Numbered from the stretch's first letter, positions 1-9,590 are shown. The stretch is 33,635 nt of DNA from Sedimenticola thiotaurini (GCA_011051715.1 DRKP01000187.1:1-33635), one strand, 5' to 3'. Numbers and translations: made by a program. Notes: a model not told the origin generated them from the sequence alone.

Positions 1-1
1 A

Positions 2-388
2 CGTTACCTCAAGTCGCTCGACCGCAAGGTGGATCTGCTCGGGCGCGCCTTCCTGTTCCAGTTCAGCGATCTCTCCGAACTGCCTGCCCGGGCAGTCAAT
101 CTCAGTGCCGCCGGCATGGCCTTCTTCACCCAGGAACCGGTCGAGCCGGGCGCGGTGCTGGAACTGCGGCTGCTGCTGTTGCCCTCCTATACCGGCCTGT
201 TGATCTATGCCGACGTGGTCGCCTGCGAGGTGGAGCCGATGGAGGACGGCAGTGGGGGATACCACGTGCGGGTCGATTTCAGTCATCTGCGCGAGTGTGA
301 CCGCGACGTGCTGATCCGCCACATCCTGCAGCGCCAGGGGCAGATGCTGCAGAGGATGCGGGAGGAGCGGGACGGAAACGGGCAGTGA
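2..388 (+). CDS. PilZ-domain protein, 5' end outside the window
   Basis: The reading frame is already open at base 2 and stops with TGA at 386-388, so the gene probably starts before the window. The GTG at 29 is only an internal possibility. The visible 128 residues contain an N-x-S-x-x-G motif (NLSAAG, bases 98-115) followed by alternating beta-strand-like hydrophobic segments, which is the core of the PilZ fold that binds cyclic di-GMP. The usual upstream R-x-x-x-R motif is not seen; it may lie outside the window or be degenerate, so nucleotide binding is uncertain. PilZ proteins often act on motility or surface behaviour, and a flagellar cluster lies 4 kb away, but nothing here links the two directly. 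There is no signal peptide or membrane segment in the visible part. Confidence 0.7.
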   Translation, partial: RYLKSLDRKVDLLGRAFLFQFSDLSELPARAVNLSAAGMAFFTQEPVEPGAVLELRLLLLPSYTGLLIYADVVACEVEPMEDGSGGYHVRVDFSHLRECDRDVLIRHILQRQGQMLQRMREERDGNGQ

Positions 389-416
389 GGGGGCGCCGGG
401 CCGGCAGGTCCGGATA

Positions 417-425
417 TGGTAAAAT
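417..425 (+). promoter_or_regulatory. Probable extended -10 promoter for fmdB
   Basis: TGGTAAAAT is a good extended -10 element (TGnTAAAAT), about 72 bases before the fmdB ATG at 497. No convincing -35 hexamer is visible in the GC-rich DNA upstream, as is common with extended -10 promoters. It would drive fmdB and probably the close-set genes after it. This is a pattern match only. Confidence 0.4.
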
Positions 426-496
426 CCTTTGAATTCCGCGTGCCGGCCCCATATCGGGCGCGGCCGACGAACAGACGGAATCAGAGGATCGATACC

Positions 497-796
497 ATGC
501 CCATCTACGAATACGAATGCGAGTCCTGCGGCCACCAGCTGGAGGCGCTGCAGAAGATGAGCGATACCCCGCTCACCGAATGCCCCGCCTGCGGCCGGCC
601 GGCGCTGAAGAAACTGTTGTCCGCCGCTGCCTTCCGCCTCAAGGGCAGTGGCTGGTATGAGACCGACTTCAAGTCGGGTGGGAAGAGAAACCTGGCCGAC
701 AGCGGCGCCGGCGACAAGGGGAATGGCAACAAGGAGAGCAAGCCGAAGCAGGAGAAGAAGGCGGCCGGCGGTACGGCCACCGCCAGCGGCGGCTGA
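497..796 (+). CDS. FmdB-family zinc-ribbon protein
   Basis: The protein has 99 residues and begins MPIYEYEC, the signature start of the FmdB family. The ATG at 497 is chosen over an in-frame extension to 416 because the family always begins at this motif and because the extension overlaps a likely promoter. Cysteines 8, 11, 29 and 32 form two CxxC pairs able to hold one zinc ion. The tail from about residue 65 is rich in Gly, Lys and Ala and probably disordered. The family is named for a putative regulator of formamidase/amidase in Methylophilus, but its role in most bacteria is unknown. It stands eight bases before the DUF502 gene, with aspS beyond, an arrangement I believe recurs in gammaproteobacteria. 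Confidence 0.85.
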   Translation: MPIYEYECESCGHQLEALQKMSDTPLTECPACGRPALKKLLSAAAFRLKGSGWYETDFKSGGKRNLADSGAGDKGNGNKESKPKQEKKAAGGTATASGG

Positions 797-804
797 ATCG
801 CTCC

Positions 805-1458
805 ATGATCTCCTTCCTGCGTCGCTACCTGGTGGCAGGTCTGCTGGTGTGGGTACCCCTCGGGGTGACCCTGCTGGTGGTGCGCATGCTGGTACGCTGG
901 CTCGACGGCACCATGCTGCTGATACCGGAGCAGTACCGGCCGGAGCAGTGGCTGGGATTCAGCATCCCCGGACTTGGGGTGATCCTGTCGCTGCTGATCG
1001 TCTTCGTCACCGGCGTCTTCGCTGCCAACTTCTTCGGCCGCTCGGTGGTCTCGGTGTGGGAGCACCTGCTGGCACGCATCCCGCTGGTGCGGTCGGTCTA
1101 TTCCGGGACCAAGCAGCTGGCCGAGACCCTGTTCAGCAACCAGGGCACCTCCTTCCGCAAGGTGCTGCTGGTGGAGTTTCCGCGCAAGGGCCTCTGGACC
1201 CTGGGATTCCTCACCGGCGTCGACCAGGGGGAGGCGCAGCAGCGGACCGGGCGCGATGTGCTCAACGTCTATGTCCCCACCACCCCCAATCCCACCGGTG
1301 GCTATTTCATCATGGTACCGAGGGACGAGGTGATCGAGCTGGAGATGTCGGTGGACGATGGCCTGAAGATGCTGATGTCCATGGGCGCCGTGGTTCCCGT
1401 TCCCGGAGAGACCGGGGAACAGCGGGAGCCGCTTGCGCGACCCGGTACGGAAACGTAA
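805..1458 (+). CDS. DUF502 family inner-membrane protein
   Basis: This 217-residue protein has two clear membrane segments, at about residues 8-30 and 52-76, then a soluble C-terminal part of about 140 residues. The stretch with P-L-V-R-S-V-Y-S-G and the later N-P-T-G-G-Y are typical of DUF502, a family of unknown function found widely in bacteria and also in plants. The last 20 residues are polar and probably disordered. It follows fmdB by eight bases and precedes aspS by 64, so the three are probably co-transcribed. The family assignment is firm; no function can be deduced from the sequence. Confidence 0.85.
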   Translation: MISFLRRYLVAGLLVWVPLGVTLLVVRMLVRWLDGTMLLIPEQYRPEQWLGFSIPGLGVILSLLIVFVTGVFAANFFGRSVVSVWEHLLARIPLVRSVYSGTKQLAETLFSNQGTSFRKVLLVEFPRKGLWTLGFLTGVDQGEAQQRTGRDVLNVYVPTTPNPTGGYFIMVPRDEVIELEMSVDDGLKMLMSMGAVVPVPGETGEQREPLARPGTET

Positions 1459-1522
1459 CATTTCCGCCTTTCTGCGGCCACTTTTCCGGCCGCGCCTCCA
1501 ATTTGCATACGGGACAGGTCTC

Positions 1523-3307
<1,785 letters not shown>

Positions 3308-3318
3308 GCCGGCCTGCG

Positions 3319-3795
3319 ATGCCCCGGGGAGGAGGGGTAGGCATTGGCACCGGACGCGAAGATCATCCGCCCTGCAAGCGCCCCGAGTCGGTGCTGGTGG
3401 TGGTCCATACCCGTGGTGGCGAGGTGCTGATGCTGCGCCGCACCGCCCCGGCCGGCTTCTGGCAATCGGTCACCGGCAGCCTGCGCCGCGGTGAATCACC
3501 CCGGCACGCGGCCGAGCGTGAGCTGTTCGAGGAGACCGGCCTGCGCGCGGGGGGACGGCTGGTCGACTGCCGCCGGCGGGTCCGCTTTCCCATCGTCCGC
3601 GCCTGGCGCAGCCGCTACGCACCGGGGGTGCGCTTCAACCTGGAACACCAGTTCCGCCTGGAGCTGCCCCGGCGCCGCCTGATCCGGCTGAACCCGGACG
3701 AGCACCGGGAGTACCGCTGGCTGCCGCGGCAGCGCGCCGCCCGCCTGGCCAGCTCCTGGACCAACCGCGAGGCCATCCAGCGGCTTCCGCTCTGA
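3319..3795 (+). CDS. nudB: Dihydroneopterin triphosphate diphosphatase (Nudix)
   Basis: The 158-residue protein carries a complete Nudix box at residues 53-75 (G-x5-E-x7-REL-x-EE-x-GL), which binds the metal and removes pyrophosphate. It resembles E. coli NudB along its length, with KRP-S-VLVV near the start, FWQSVTGS before the box, RYAPGV in the middle and SW-NR-AI at the end. NudB acts on dihydroneopterin triphosphate in folate synthesis. The aspS-nudB neighbourhood is also found in E. coli, which supports the call. The ATG at 3319 is the only standard start, but it has no clear Shine-Dalgarno sequence; a strong GGGGAGGAGGGG lies just inside the frame (3325-3336), upstream of an ATT at 3343, so a rare non-ATG start 8 codons later cannot be excluded. 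Confidence 0.88.
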   Translation: MPRGGGVGIGTGREDHPPCKRPESVLVVVHTRGGEVLMLRRTAPAGFWQSVTGSLRRGESPRHAAERELFEETGLRAGGRLVDCRRRVRFPIVRAWRSRYAPGVRFNLEHQFRLELPRRRLIRLNPDEHREYRWLPRQRAARLASSWTNREAIQRLPL

Positions 3796-3817
3796 CCCGC
3801 CCCTGCGCCGTTCCGGG

Positions 3818-3834
3818 CAGCGGGGTCCCCGCTG
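3818..3834 (+). terminator. Possible terminator hairpin after nudB
   Basis: CAGCGGGGTCCCCGCTG is a perfect palindrome 23 bases after the nudB stop; flanking GGG/CCC can lengthen the stem with a bulge. There is no run of T after it, so it is at best a weak or Rho-assisted end of the aspS-nudB transcript. Confidence 0.3.
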
Positions 3835-4086
3835 TCCCGTTCACCGCATGCCCCCCTCCGCGCCAGGCACAGCCCGTGGCCGGATCGGTCGCTCCTTGCC
3901 GCCGGCCGGCGGGAAATTGCCGTTTTGAAATTATTCGTCGCCATTGCACCGGGTCATAGCGGGTGTACCGGGCGTCGGACATCGTTACAATTTACTCGAA
4001 TGATTAAGAAATAATACTATTAAAACAATAAGAAAAGGGTTGTTCATAAAGTATTTTCTGGTTTCTCTGTTGGCCGTCCCCTGTTC

Positions 4087-4101
4087 TGGCACGGTTTCTG
4101 C
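4087..4101 (+). promoter_or_regulatory. Sigma54 promoter of the flgBCDE operon
   Basis: TGGCACGGTTTCTGC matches the sigma54 consensus TGGCACG-N4-TTGC with one mismatch and has the required GG-N10-GC spacing. Transcription would start near 4113, about 26 bases before the flgB ATG at 4139. In Pseudomonas and Vibrio the early rod and hook genes are transcribed by sigma54 under the activators FleQ/FlrA and FleR/FlrC, which fits. The AT-rich DNA just upstream could bend to bring an activator into contact, but no specific activator site was identified. Confidence 0.8.
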
Positions 4102-4138
4102 TCCCGTATCCGCAGGCAACAGAGGACCGCTGGCTGGC

Positions 4139-4528
4139 ATGAAACTGGACGATGTATTTGGAATCCACGAACAGGCGCTGAAGCTCCGCACCCGGCGTGC
4201 CGAGGTGCTGGCGGCCAATATCGCCAACGCCGATACCCCCGGATACAAGGCCCGGGATTTCGATTTCCGTGCCGTGCTGCGCCGGGAGATGCCGTCGGCC
4301 GGACGCATGCAGGTGACCAGCGCGCGCCACATCCAGCCGGACAGCGGGCCGGTATCGGCGAGTGAGATGTTCTACCGCATTCCCACCCAGCCAAGCCTCG
4401 ACGGCAACACCGTCGACACCCAGCTGGAGCATACCGCCTACGCCGCCAATGCCCTGGAGTACCAGGCCAGCCTGCGTTTCCTCAGCGGTGATATCAAGAA
4501 ACTGATGCTTGCAATCAAGGGGCAGTAA
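4139..4528 (+). CDS. flgB: Flagellar proximal rod protein FlgB
   Basis: The product has 129 residues, a normal length for FlgB, a subunit of the rod that crosses the periplasm. Residues 22-50 hold the rod/hook family signature A-N-I-A-N-A-D-T-P-G-Y-K-A-R-D-F, and the C-terminal helix (about 97-129) contains the usual L-E-Y-Q-A. The start is placed at 4139 because FlgB proteins are exported by the flagellar type III apparatus without a cleaved signal peptide, and because the longer frame back to 4040 crosses the sigma54 promoter. AGAGGA at 4121-4126 is a possible though distant ribosome-binding site. flgC follows after two bases. No flgA, flgM or flgN precedes it. Confidence 0.93.
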   Translation: MKLDDVFGIHEQALKLRTRRAEVLAANIANADTPGYKARDFDFRAVLRREMPSAGRMQVTSARHIQPDSGPVSASEMFYRIPTQPSLDGNTVDTQLEHTAYAANALEYQASLRFLSGDIKKLMLAIKGQ

Positions 4529-4530
4529 TC

Positions 4531-4944
4531 ATGTCGATGTTCAAGATCTTCGATACCGCGGCCTCGGGCATGAGTGCCCAGTCGCTGCGGCTCAACCTGG
4601 TGTCGAGCAACCTGGCCAACGTGGACAGCGTCAGCAGTTCCGTGGACCAGGTCTACCGGGCGCGCCAGCCGGTGTTCGCCGCCATGGTCAACCGGCTCAA
4701 TGGCCGTGAGCCGGCGGTGGGGGTGCAGGTGAAGGGAGTGGTGGAGAGCCAGGCCCCCCTGATCAAGGAGTACGCACCCAACCACTCCATGGCGGACGAG
4801 GACGGTTACATCTTCCGGCCCAACGTCAATATCGCCGAGGAGATGGCCAACATGATCTCCGCCTCCCGCTCCTACCAGAGCAACGTGGAGGTGGTGAACA
4901 CTGCCAAACGGCTGATGTCGGCCACCCTGCAGCTGGGCCAGTAA
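4531..4944 (+). CDS. flgC: Flagellar proximal rod protein FlgC
   Basis: FlgC, 137 residues, is another rod subunit. Near the N-terminus S-G-M-S-A-Q-S-L-R-L and S-S-N-L-A-N form the family signature. The centre has the P-N-H-S-M-A-D-E-D-G-Y segment, and the C-terminal helix reads R-S-Y-Q-S-N-V-E-V-V-N-T-A-K. The length is typical. It lies two bases after flgB and 16 before flgD in the operon started by the sigma54 promoter at 4087. Confidence 0.95.
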   Translation: MSMFKIFDTAASGMSAQSLRLNLVSSNLANVDSVSSSVDQVYRARQPVFAAMVNRLNGREPAVGVQVKGVVESQAPLIKEYAPNHSMADEDGYIFRPNVNIAEEMANMISASRSYQSNVEVVNTAKRLMSATLQLGQ

Positions 4945-4960
4945 CGGAGAACCAAGCGCC

Positions 4961-5638
4961 ATGAATGCCGTCGATTCCAGCACCGATATCTACCAGTCCC
5001 TGGGCCTGACCGGCCGCGAGGCGGAGCAGGCCAGCACCAACGAGCTGACCCAGAAGGATTTCATGAAGCTGCTGGTGACCGAGCTCACCCACCAGGATCC
5101 GACCAAGCCCATGGACAACAAGGAGCTCGCCTCCCAGATCTCCCAGTTCTCCGTCGTCTCGGGGATCGACCAGCTCAACGACTCCTTTGCCGACTTCTCC
5201 AGCTCCATGATCTCGGATCAGGCGCTGCAGGCCTCGGGGCTGGTCGGTCGTGACGTGCTGGTGCCGGTGAACAGCGCGCTGCTGGAGACCGGGGGGACGA
5301 TCCGGGGCGTGGTCGGGCTGGACGGTTCGGCGGCGGATGTCCGGGTACTGGTGCAGGACGGCAGCGGTGCCCTGGTGCGGGAGATCGATCTCGGCACCCA
5401 GCCCAAGGGAGAGGTGAGCTTCACCTGGGATGGTCAGCGTGACGACGGCAGCTACGCGCCGCCGGGACAGTACCTGATCACCGCCCAGGCCAGCCGGGAC
5501 GGCAGCCAGATCGCCCCCTATGTGCTGACCCAGGCCAGCGTCGACAGCGTCAGCGTCGGCGGGGAGGGGCAGGGCCTGGCCCTGAACCTGCGCGGGCTCG
5601 GCGCCATCGCCTTCAAGGACGTGGCCGAGATCCGCTGA
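4961..5638 (+). CDS. flgD: Hook assembly scaffold FlgD
   Basis: FlgD, 225 residues, forms the temporary cap under which hook subunits assemble and is replaced when the hook is complete. The conserved N-terminal capping region is at about residues 32-75, with F-M-K-L-L-V-T-E-L, H-Q-D-P-T-K-P-M-D and Q-F-S-V-V-S-G-I-D. The C-terminal half is the beta-rich FlgD/FLG-Ig part, including F-T-W-D-G-Q-R-D-D-G. The start at 4961 has GGAG about nine bases upstream. flgE follows after 61 bases with its own ribosome-binding site. Confidence 0.95.
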   Translation: MNAVDSSTDIYQSLGLTGREAEQASTNELTQKDFMKLLVTELTHQDPTKPMDNKELASQISQFSVVSGIDQLNDSFADFSSSMISDQALQASGLVGRDVLVPVNSALLETGGTIRGVVGLDGSAADVRVLVQDGSGALVREIDLGTQPKGEVSFTWDGQRDDGSYAPPGQYLITAQASRDGSQIAPYVLTQASVDSVSVGGEGQGLALNLRGLGAIAFKDVAEIR

Positions 5639-5699
5639 GCGGATGCTCCGGGACCACGGCCCCTTTCGTTTCGAATACTGCTTCTAGGGAGTACAGACT

Positions 5700-6983
5700 A
5701 TGCCTTTTCGTATCGCACTCAGTGGGCTGGACGCGGCGGCCACCGACCTGGAGGTGACCGGTCACAACATCGCCAATGCCTCCACCAACGGCTTCAAGCA
5801 GTCGCGGGCGGAATTCGCCGACATCTACGCCACCTCGATCCAGGACGTCAGCGCCACCGCCGCCGGCCGTGGCGTCAAGGTGAGCCGGGTGGCCCAGCAG
5901 TTCGGCCAGGGCAACCTGGACTTCACCGCCAACAACCTGGACCTGGCGATCAACGGTGAAGGTTTCTTCATCATGCACGACGGGGGTGGCAACGTCTCCT
6001 ACAGCCGCGCCGGCGCCTTCAGCGTCGACCGGGACGGCAACGTGGTCAACCATGCCAACGAACGGCTGCAGGTGTTCGAGCCGATCGATACCGTGGGCAG
6101 CCGCTTCAATACCGGCAGCACGGTAGACCTGGTGCTGCCCACCCTGTCCGGTGCGCCGAGCGCCACCGACCGGATCCAGACCTCGCTCAACCTGAGTTCG
6201 TTCGAGACGCCGCCGACGGTGGCCTGGCCCGGTCCCCCGGCCAACGACGACGAGAACAATGTCACCACCGACATGTACAACCACGCCACCTCGACCACCA
6301 TCTACGACTCCCTGGGCACCTCCCACCGGGCCACCATGTACTATGTGAAGACGGCGACCCCGGGTGAATGGCAGGTCTATACCTACGTCGACGGCACCCT
6401 GGCCGAGGACGATGGCGCCAACGACTACTCCACCCTGGTGTTCGACGCCTCCGGGCGGCTCGATGTCACCGCCGGTGATGTCAATGCCCAGGGCCAGCTG
6501 ACCCTGTCGCCCTGGAACGATGCCGGCAACGGCTCCGATCCCATCACCCTCACCTTCGACTACTTCCACACCACCCAGTACGGCACCGACTTCGCCGTCA
6601 ACGAACTGACCCAGAACGGCTATACCGCCGGCCGCCTGAGCGGCATCGACGTGGACAACAGCGGCATCGTCTTCGCCCGCTTCACCAATGGCCAGTCCCA
6701 GGCCCTCGGCAAGGTGGCCATGGCCCGTTTCAACAACGCCCAGGGGCTGCGTCAGCTGGGCAACACCAGCTGGGCCGAGACCTACACCTCGGGTGATGCC
6801 CAGCTCGGCGAGGCGGGCACCTCCAGCTTCGGCCTGATCCAGTCGGGTGCGCTGGAGAACTCCAACGTCAACATCTCGGAACAGCTGGTCAACCTGATCG
6901 AGGCCCAGCGCAACTACCAGGCCAATGCCCAGGTGATCAGCACCGCCGACACCGTGACTCAGACCATCATCAACATCCGGTAG
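5700..6983 (+). CDS. flgE: Flagellar hook protein FlgE
   Basis: FlgE, 427 residues, builds the flexible hook. The N-terminus has L-S-G-L-D-A-A-A and H-N-I-A-N-A-S-T-N-G-F-K-Q-S, and the C-terminus has L-E-N-S-N-V-N-I-S-E-Q-L and R-N-Y-Q-A-N-A-Q-V-I, the paired helices that form the inner D0 layer. The outer domains between about residues 150 and 350 are acidic and rich in Thr and Asp. AGGGAG seven bases before the ATG is a good ribosome-binding site. No separate promoter is seen in the 61-base gap after flgD, so flgBCDE looks like one transcript. An unusually long 230-base gap separates it from flgF. Confidence 0.96.
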   Translation: MPFRIALSGLDAAATDLEVTGHNIANASTNGFKQSRAEFADIYATSIQDVSATAAGRGVKVSRVAQQFGQGNLDFTANNLDLAINGEGFFIMHDGGGNVSYSRAGAFSVDRDGNVVNHANERLQVFEPIDTVGSRFNTGSTVDLVLPTLSGAPSATDRIQTSLNLSSFETPPTVAWPGPPANDDENNVTTDMYNHATSTTIYDSLGTSHRATMYYVKTATPGEWQVYTYVDGTLAEDDGANDYSTLVFDASGRLDVTAGDVNAQGQLTLSPWNDAGNGSDPITLTFDYFHTTQYGTDFAVNELTQNGYTAGRLSGIDVDNSGIVFARFTNGQSQALGKVAMARFNNAQGLRQLGNTSWAETYTSGDAQLGEAGTSSFGLIQSGALENSNVNISEQLVNLIEAQRNYQANAQVISTADTVTQTIINIR

Positions 6984-6991
6984 CTCCCGGG

Positions 6992-7019
6992 CCCCCGGAC
7001 CCATGACCCGGGCCGGGGG
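6992..7019 (+). terminator. GC-rich hairpin after flgE
   Basis: CCCCCGG (6992-6998) can pair with CCGGGGG (7013-7019) across a 14-base loop, nine bases after the flgE stop. No T-run follows, so it may serve as a partial terminator or an RNA-stability hairpin rather than a full stop. It sits in the only long gap without a recognisable promoter in the flagellar block. Confidence 0.3.
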
Positions 7020-7170
7020 ATAGGACCATGACAGGAGGGCTTCTCCGATCCTCACACCATGCACCGGAGGACCATCGAAGTGGATCAGGTAACCGACAAC
7101 AGCAGAAACGCGACCGGGGGCCCGCAGTCGGGGGAACCCTTCCCTACAGCCGACCCCATTCCCGGGCTCC

Positions 7171-7191
7171 CGGCCCTCGGCCCTCGGCCCT
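7171..7191 (+). repeat. Three tandem copies of CGGCCCT
   Basis: The heptamer CGGCCCT occurs three times in a row without change, 22 bases before the flgF ATG. It resembles in unit size the CYCCTCA heptamers at 22194-22242. It lies in the transcribed gap before flgF, just upstream of the ribosome-binding site. Confidence 0.85.
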
Positions 7192-7213
7192 GCCGACCAA
7201 AGGGAGGCCCTGA

Positions 7214-7954
7214 ATGGACCGCATGATCTATGTCGCCATGAGCGGGGCCAAGGAGACCCTGATGGCTCAGGCGAACAACAGCAACAATCTCGCCAACGCC
7301 AACGCCTCCGGCTTTCTCGCCGATCTGCAGCAGTTTCGCAGCATGCCTGTGTTCGGTGACGGCTTCCCCACCCGGGTCTACAGCATGAGCGAGCGCCCGG
7401 GCACCGATTTCAGCCGCGGCGACGTAAAGGAGACCGGACGCGACCTGGACGTGGCGATCCACGGCGACGGCTGGTTCGCGGTACAGGCCCGGGACGGCAG
7501 CGAGGCCTACACCCGGCGCGGCGACCTGCAGATCGACAGTGCCGGCCGGCTCACCATCGGCAGCGGCCTGCCGGTGCTGGGCGACAACGGGCCGCTGGCG
7601 ATACCGCCGGCGGAGAAGATCGACATCGCCCCCGACGGAACCATCTCCGTGGTGCCGGTCGGGCAGCTGGCCCAGGAGGTGGTGGTGGTCGGCCGCATCA
7701 AAATGGTCTCCCCCGACCAGTCGCAGCTGGAGAAGGGGGACGACGGCCTGTTGCGGCTGCGCAACGGCAAGCGGGCCCCCGCCAGTGCCGAGGTCCAGCT
7801 CACCAGCGGCAACCTGGAGAGCAGCAACGTCAACATCGTCGATGCCATGGTGGACATGATCGAACTGTCCCGGCGCTACGAGCTGCAGGTCAAGATGATG
7901 AAGACCGCAGGTGACATCGAGGAATCATCGGCCAGCATCATGCGGATCGGCTGA
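7214..7954 (+). CDS. flgF: Flagellar distal rod protein FlgF
   Basis: FlgF, 246 residues, is a rod subunit of the FlgE/F/G family. The N-terminus reads M-D-R-M-I-Y-V-A-M-S-G-A-K, which is characteristic of FlgF rather than FlgG, followed by N-N-S-N-N-L-A-N-A-N-A-S-G-F. The C-terminus has L-E-S-S-N-V-N-I-V-D-A-M-V-D-M-I. The length is normal. GGGAGG eight bases before the ATG supports the start. It stands alone between two long gaps: 230 bases from flgE with no promoter seen, and 129 bases to flgG with a sigma54 promoter. It is therefore probably made by read-through from flgBCDE. Confidence 0.94.
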   Translation: MDRMIYVAMSGAKETLMAQANNSNNLANANASGFLADLQQFRSMPVFGDGFPTRVYSMSERPGTDFSRGDVKETGRDLDVAIHGDGWFAVQARDGSEAYTRRGDLQIDSAGRLTIGSGLPVLGDNGPLAIPPAEKIDIAPDGTISVVPVGQLAQEVVVVGRIKMVSPDQSQLEKGDDGLLRLRNGKRAPASAEVQLTSGNLESSNVNIVDAMVDMIELSRRYELQVKMMKTAGDIEESSASIMRIG

Positions 7955-8013
7955 CCGCTGTATTCCCGGGGATGACAAGGCGCCGGTGATCTCCCGGGCA
8001 GTGACAGAGAAAC

Positions 8014-8029
8014 TGGCAGATAAATTGCA
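8014..8029 (+). promoter_or_regulatory. Sigma54 promoter upstream of flgG
   Basis: TGGCAGATAAATTGCA keeps the essential GG-N10-GC and nearly the full consensus (TGGCA at -24, TTGCA at -12). The expected start is near 8040, about 44 bases before the flgG ATG. It would drive flgGHIJ separately from flgBCDE, so flgF lies between two sigma54 transcription units. Confidence 0.72.
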
Positions 8030-8083
8030 TCATAGCCTTCAGACCGACAAAGGCGACGGAAAACCAACACGAGGCAACCCCCT

Positions 8084-8869
8084 ATGTATCCCGCACTCTG
8101 GATCGCAAAGACCGGGCTCGACGCCCAGCAGACCCGCATGGCGGTCATCTCCAACAACCTGGCCAACGTCAATACCACCGGCTTCAAACGCGACCGGGCG
8201 GCGTTCGAGGACCTGATCTACCAGAACATGCGCCAGTCGGGGGCGAGCAGCAGCCAGAACACGGAACTGCCGTCGGGGCTGGCGCTGGGAACCGGCGTGC
8301 GCACGGTGGCGACCCAGAAACTGCACACCCAGGGCAATCTGACCCAGACCGGCAACAATCTGGATGTCGCCATCGAGGGGCGCGGCTTCTTCCAGATCCT
8401 GATGCCGGACGGCACCATCCAGTACACCCGCGACGGCACCTTCAGCCTCGACAAGGATGGCCAGATCGTCAACAGCAGCGGCTACCTGCTGGAGCCGGCG
8501 ATCGCGGTCCCGGACAACACCCTTAGCCTGACCATCGGCTCCGACGGCACCGTCTCGGCCCTGGTCGCGGGGGACGCCACGCCAACCCAGATCGGCGCCA
8601 TCGAGCTGGCCGACTTTATCAATCCCATGGGCCTGGAGGCGGTGGGTGGCAACCTGTATCGCGAGACCCTCTCCAGCGGTCCCCCGAACACCACGGTGCC
8701 GGGCCAGGACGGGGTCGGCACCCTGATCCAGGGCTCCCTCGAGAGTTCCAACGTCAACGTGGTCGAGGAGCTGGTCAACATGATCGAGACCCAGCGCGCC
8801 TACGAGATGAATTCCAAGGCGATCTCCACCACCGATGAGATGCTCTCCTACATCACCAACCAGCTGTAG
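8084..8869 (+). CDS. flgG: Flagellar distal rod protein FlgG
   Basis: FlgG, 261 residues, forms the distal rod; its length is very close to that of well-studied FlgG proteins. The N-terminus has [12 protein letters not shown] and [14 protein letters not shown], and the C-terminus [16 protein letters not shown] followed by Q-R-A-Y-E-M-N-S-K. An in-frame ATG earlier is not supported by the alignment. It is the first gene after the sigma54 promoter at 8014 and is followed by flgH after 16 bases. Confidence 0.96.
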   Translation: MYPALWIAKTGLDAQQTRMAVISNNLANVNTTGFKRDRAAFEDLIYQNMRQSGASSSQNTELPSGLALGTGVRTVATQKLHTQGNLTQTGNNLDVAIEGRGFFQILMPDGTIQYTRDGTFSLDKDGQIVNSSGYLLEPAIAVPDNTLSLTIGSDGTVSALVAGDATPTQIGAIELADFINPMGLEAVGGNLYRETLSSGPPNTTVPGQDGVGTLIQGSLESSNVNVVEELVNMIETQRAYEMNSKAISTTDEMLSYITNQL

Positions 8870-8885
8870 CCGGTCTGACGACGCC

Positions 8886-9590
8886 ATGAAGATGCTCTCC
8901 ATCCCCCTGCTGCTGTCCCTGGTGCTGCTGCTGGCCGGCTGCAACTCGGCACCGGTGCGCGATCCCGCCTACGCCCCGGTGCGGCCGGCGATCCCGGCGC
9001 CGGCACCGGAGGAGAACGGTGCCATCTTCCATGCCGGTTACGAGACCGCCTGGTTCGAGAATCTGCGTGCGCGCCGGGTGGGGGACATCCTCACCATCCA
9101 GCTGGTGGAGAAGATGCGGGCCAACAAGAAGGCGAAGACCGACGTGGCGAAGGAGAACAGCACCGGCATCAGCAATCCCACCATCCTCGGCTCGACGCCC
9201 CAGTTCAATGCACCGGGATTCATTCCCCTGGCCAGCAACAGCAACAACAACCTGGCCTTCGGGCTGGAGTCGAAGAACGATTTCAAGGGCGACGGCAAGA
9301 GCGAACAGAGCAACCTGCTGGAGGGCAGCATCACCGTCTCCGTGGTGGAGGTTCTGCCCAACGGCTATCTGCGGGTCCGCGGGGAGAAGCGCATCGGCAT
9401 CAACCAGGGCAACGAATACATCCGGCTGTCGGGCATCGTGCGTCCCATCGACATCGATTCCACCAATACCATCGTCTCCACCCGGCTGGGCGATCCCACC
9501 ATCGTCTACGTGGGTGACGGTGCATTGGCGGATGCCAACGAGATGGGCTGGCTGGCCCGCTTCTTCAACAGTGCCCTGTTTCCCTTCTAG
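8886..9590 (+). CDS. flgH: Flagellar L-ring lipoprotein FlgH
   Basis: FlgH, 234 residues, makes the L-ring in the outer membrane around the rod. The first 19 residues are a lipoprotein signal peptide with the lipobox L-L-A-G-C, so Cys19 should carry the lipid. The start at 8886 puts this signal at the very N-terminus; the frame is open 17 codons further back, but that would spoil the signal peptide. The mature part has the conserved R-V-G-D-I-L-T-I-Q-L-V-E and, near the end, the V-R-P-x-D-I segment and G-W-L-A-R-F-F. It follows flgG closely and belongs with flgI and flgJ. Confidence 0.95.
   Translation: MKMLSIPLLLSLVLLLAGCNSAPVRDPAYAPVRPAIPAPAPEENGAIFHAGYETAWFENLRARRVGDILTIQLVEKMRANKKAKTDVAKENSTGISNPTILGSTPQFNAPGFIPLASNSNNNLAFGLESKNDFKGDGKSEQSNLLEGSITVSVVEVLPNGYLRVRGEKRIGINQGNEYIRLSGIVRPIDIDSTNTIVSTRLGDPTIVYVGDGALADANEMGWLARFFNSALFPF

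Larger units (their letters stand above)
3796..4138. other. Intergenic region between nudB and flgB
   Basis: This 343-base gap holds a 17-base perfect palindrome soon after nudB (3818-3834), an AT-rich stretch (about 3976-4066) in otherwise GC-rich DNA, and a sigma54 promoter (4087-4101). A reading frame that extends flgB upstream to 4040 looks like a signal peptide but runs across the promoter and is not considered coding. No RNA gene or other coding sequence is apparent. Confidence 0.6.

Noticed and set aside
3325-3345. Strong Shine-Dalgarno-like sequence followed by ATT inside nudB
   Set aside because: ATT initiation is very rare and the ATG at 3319 gives a complete protein; noted in the nudB entry only as a possibility.
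4040-4138. Signal-peptide-like N-terminal extension of FlgB
   Set aside because: It overlaps the sigma54 promoter, and FlgB is exported by the flagellar type III system without a signal peptide.
7028-7213. A 61-codon frame in the gap before flgF
   Set aside because: It is low-complexity, lacks any recognisable domain and contains the CGGCCCT repeats; it probably is not translated.
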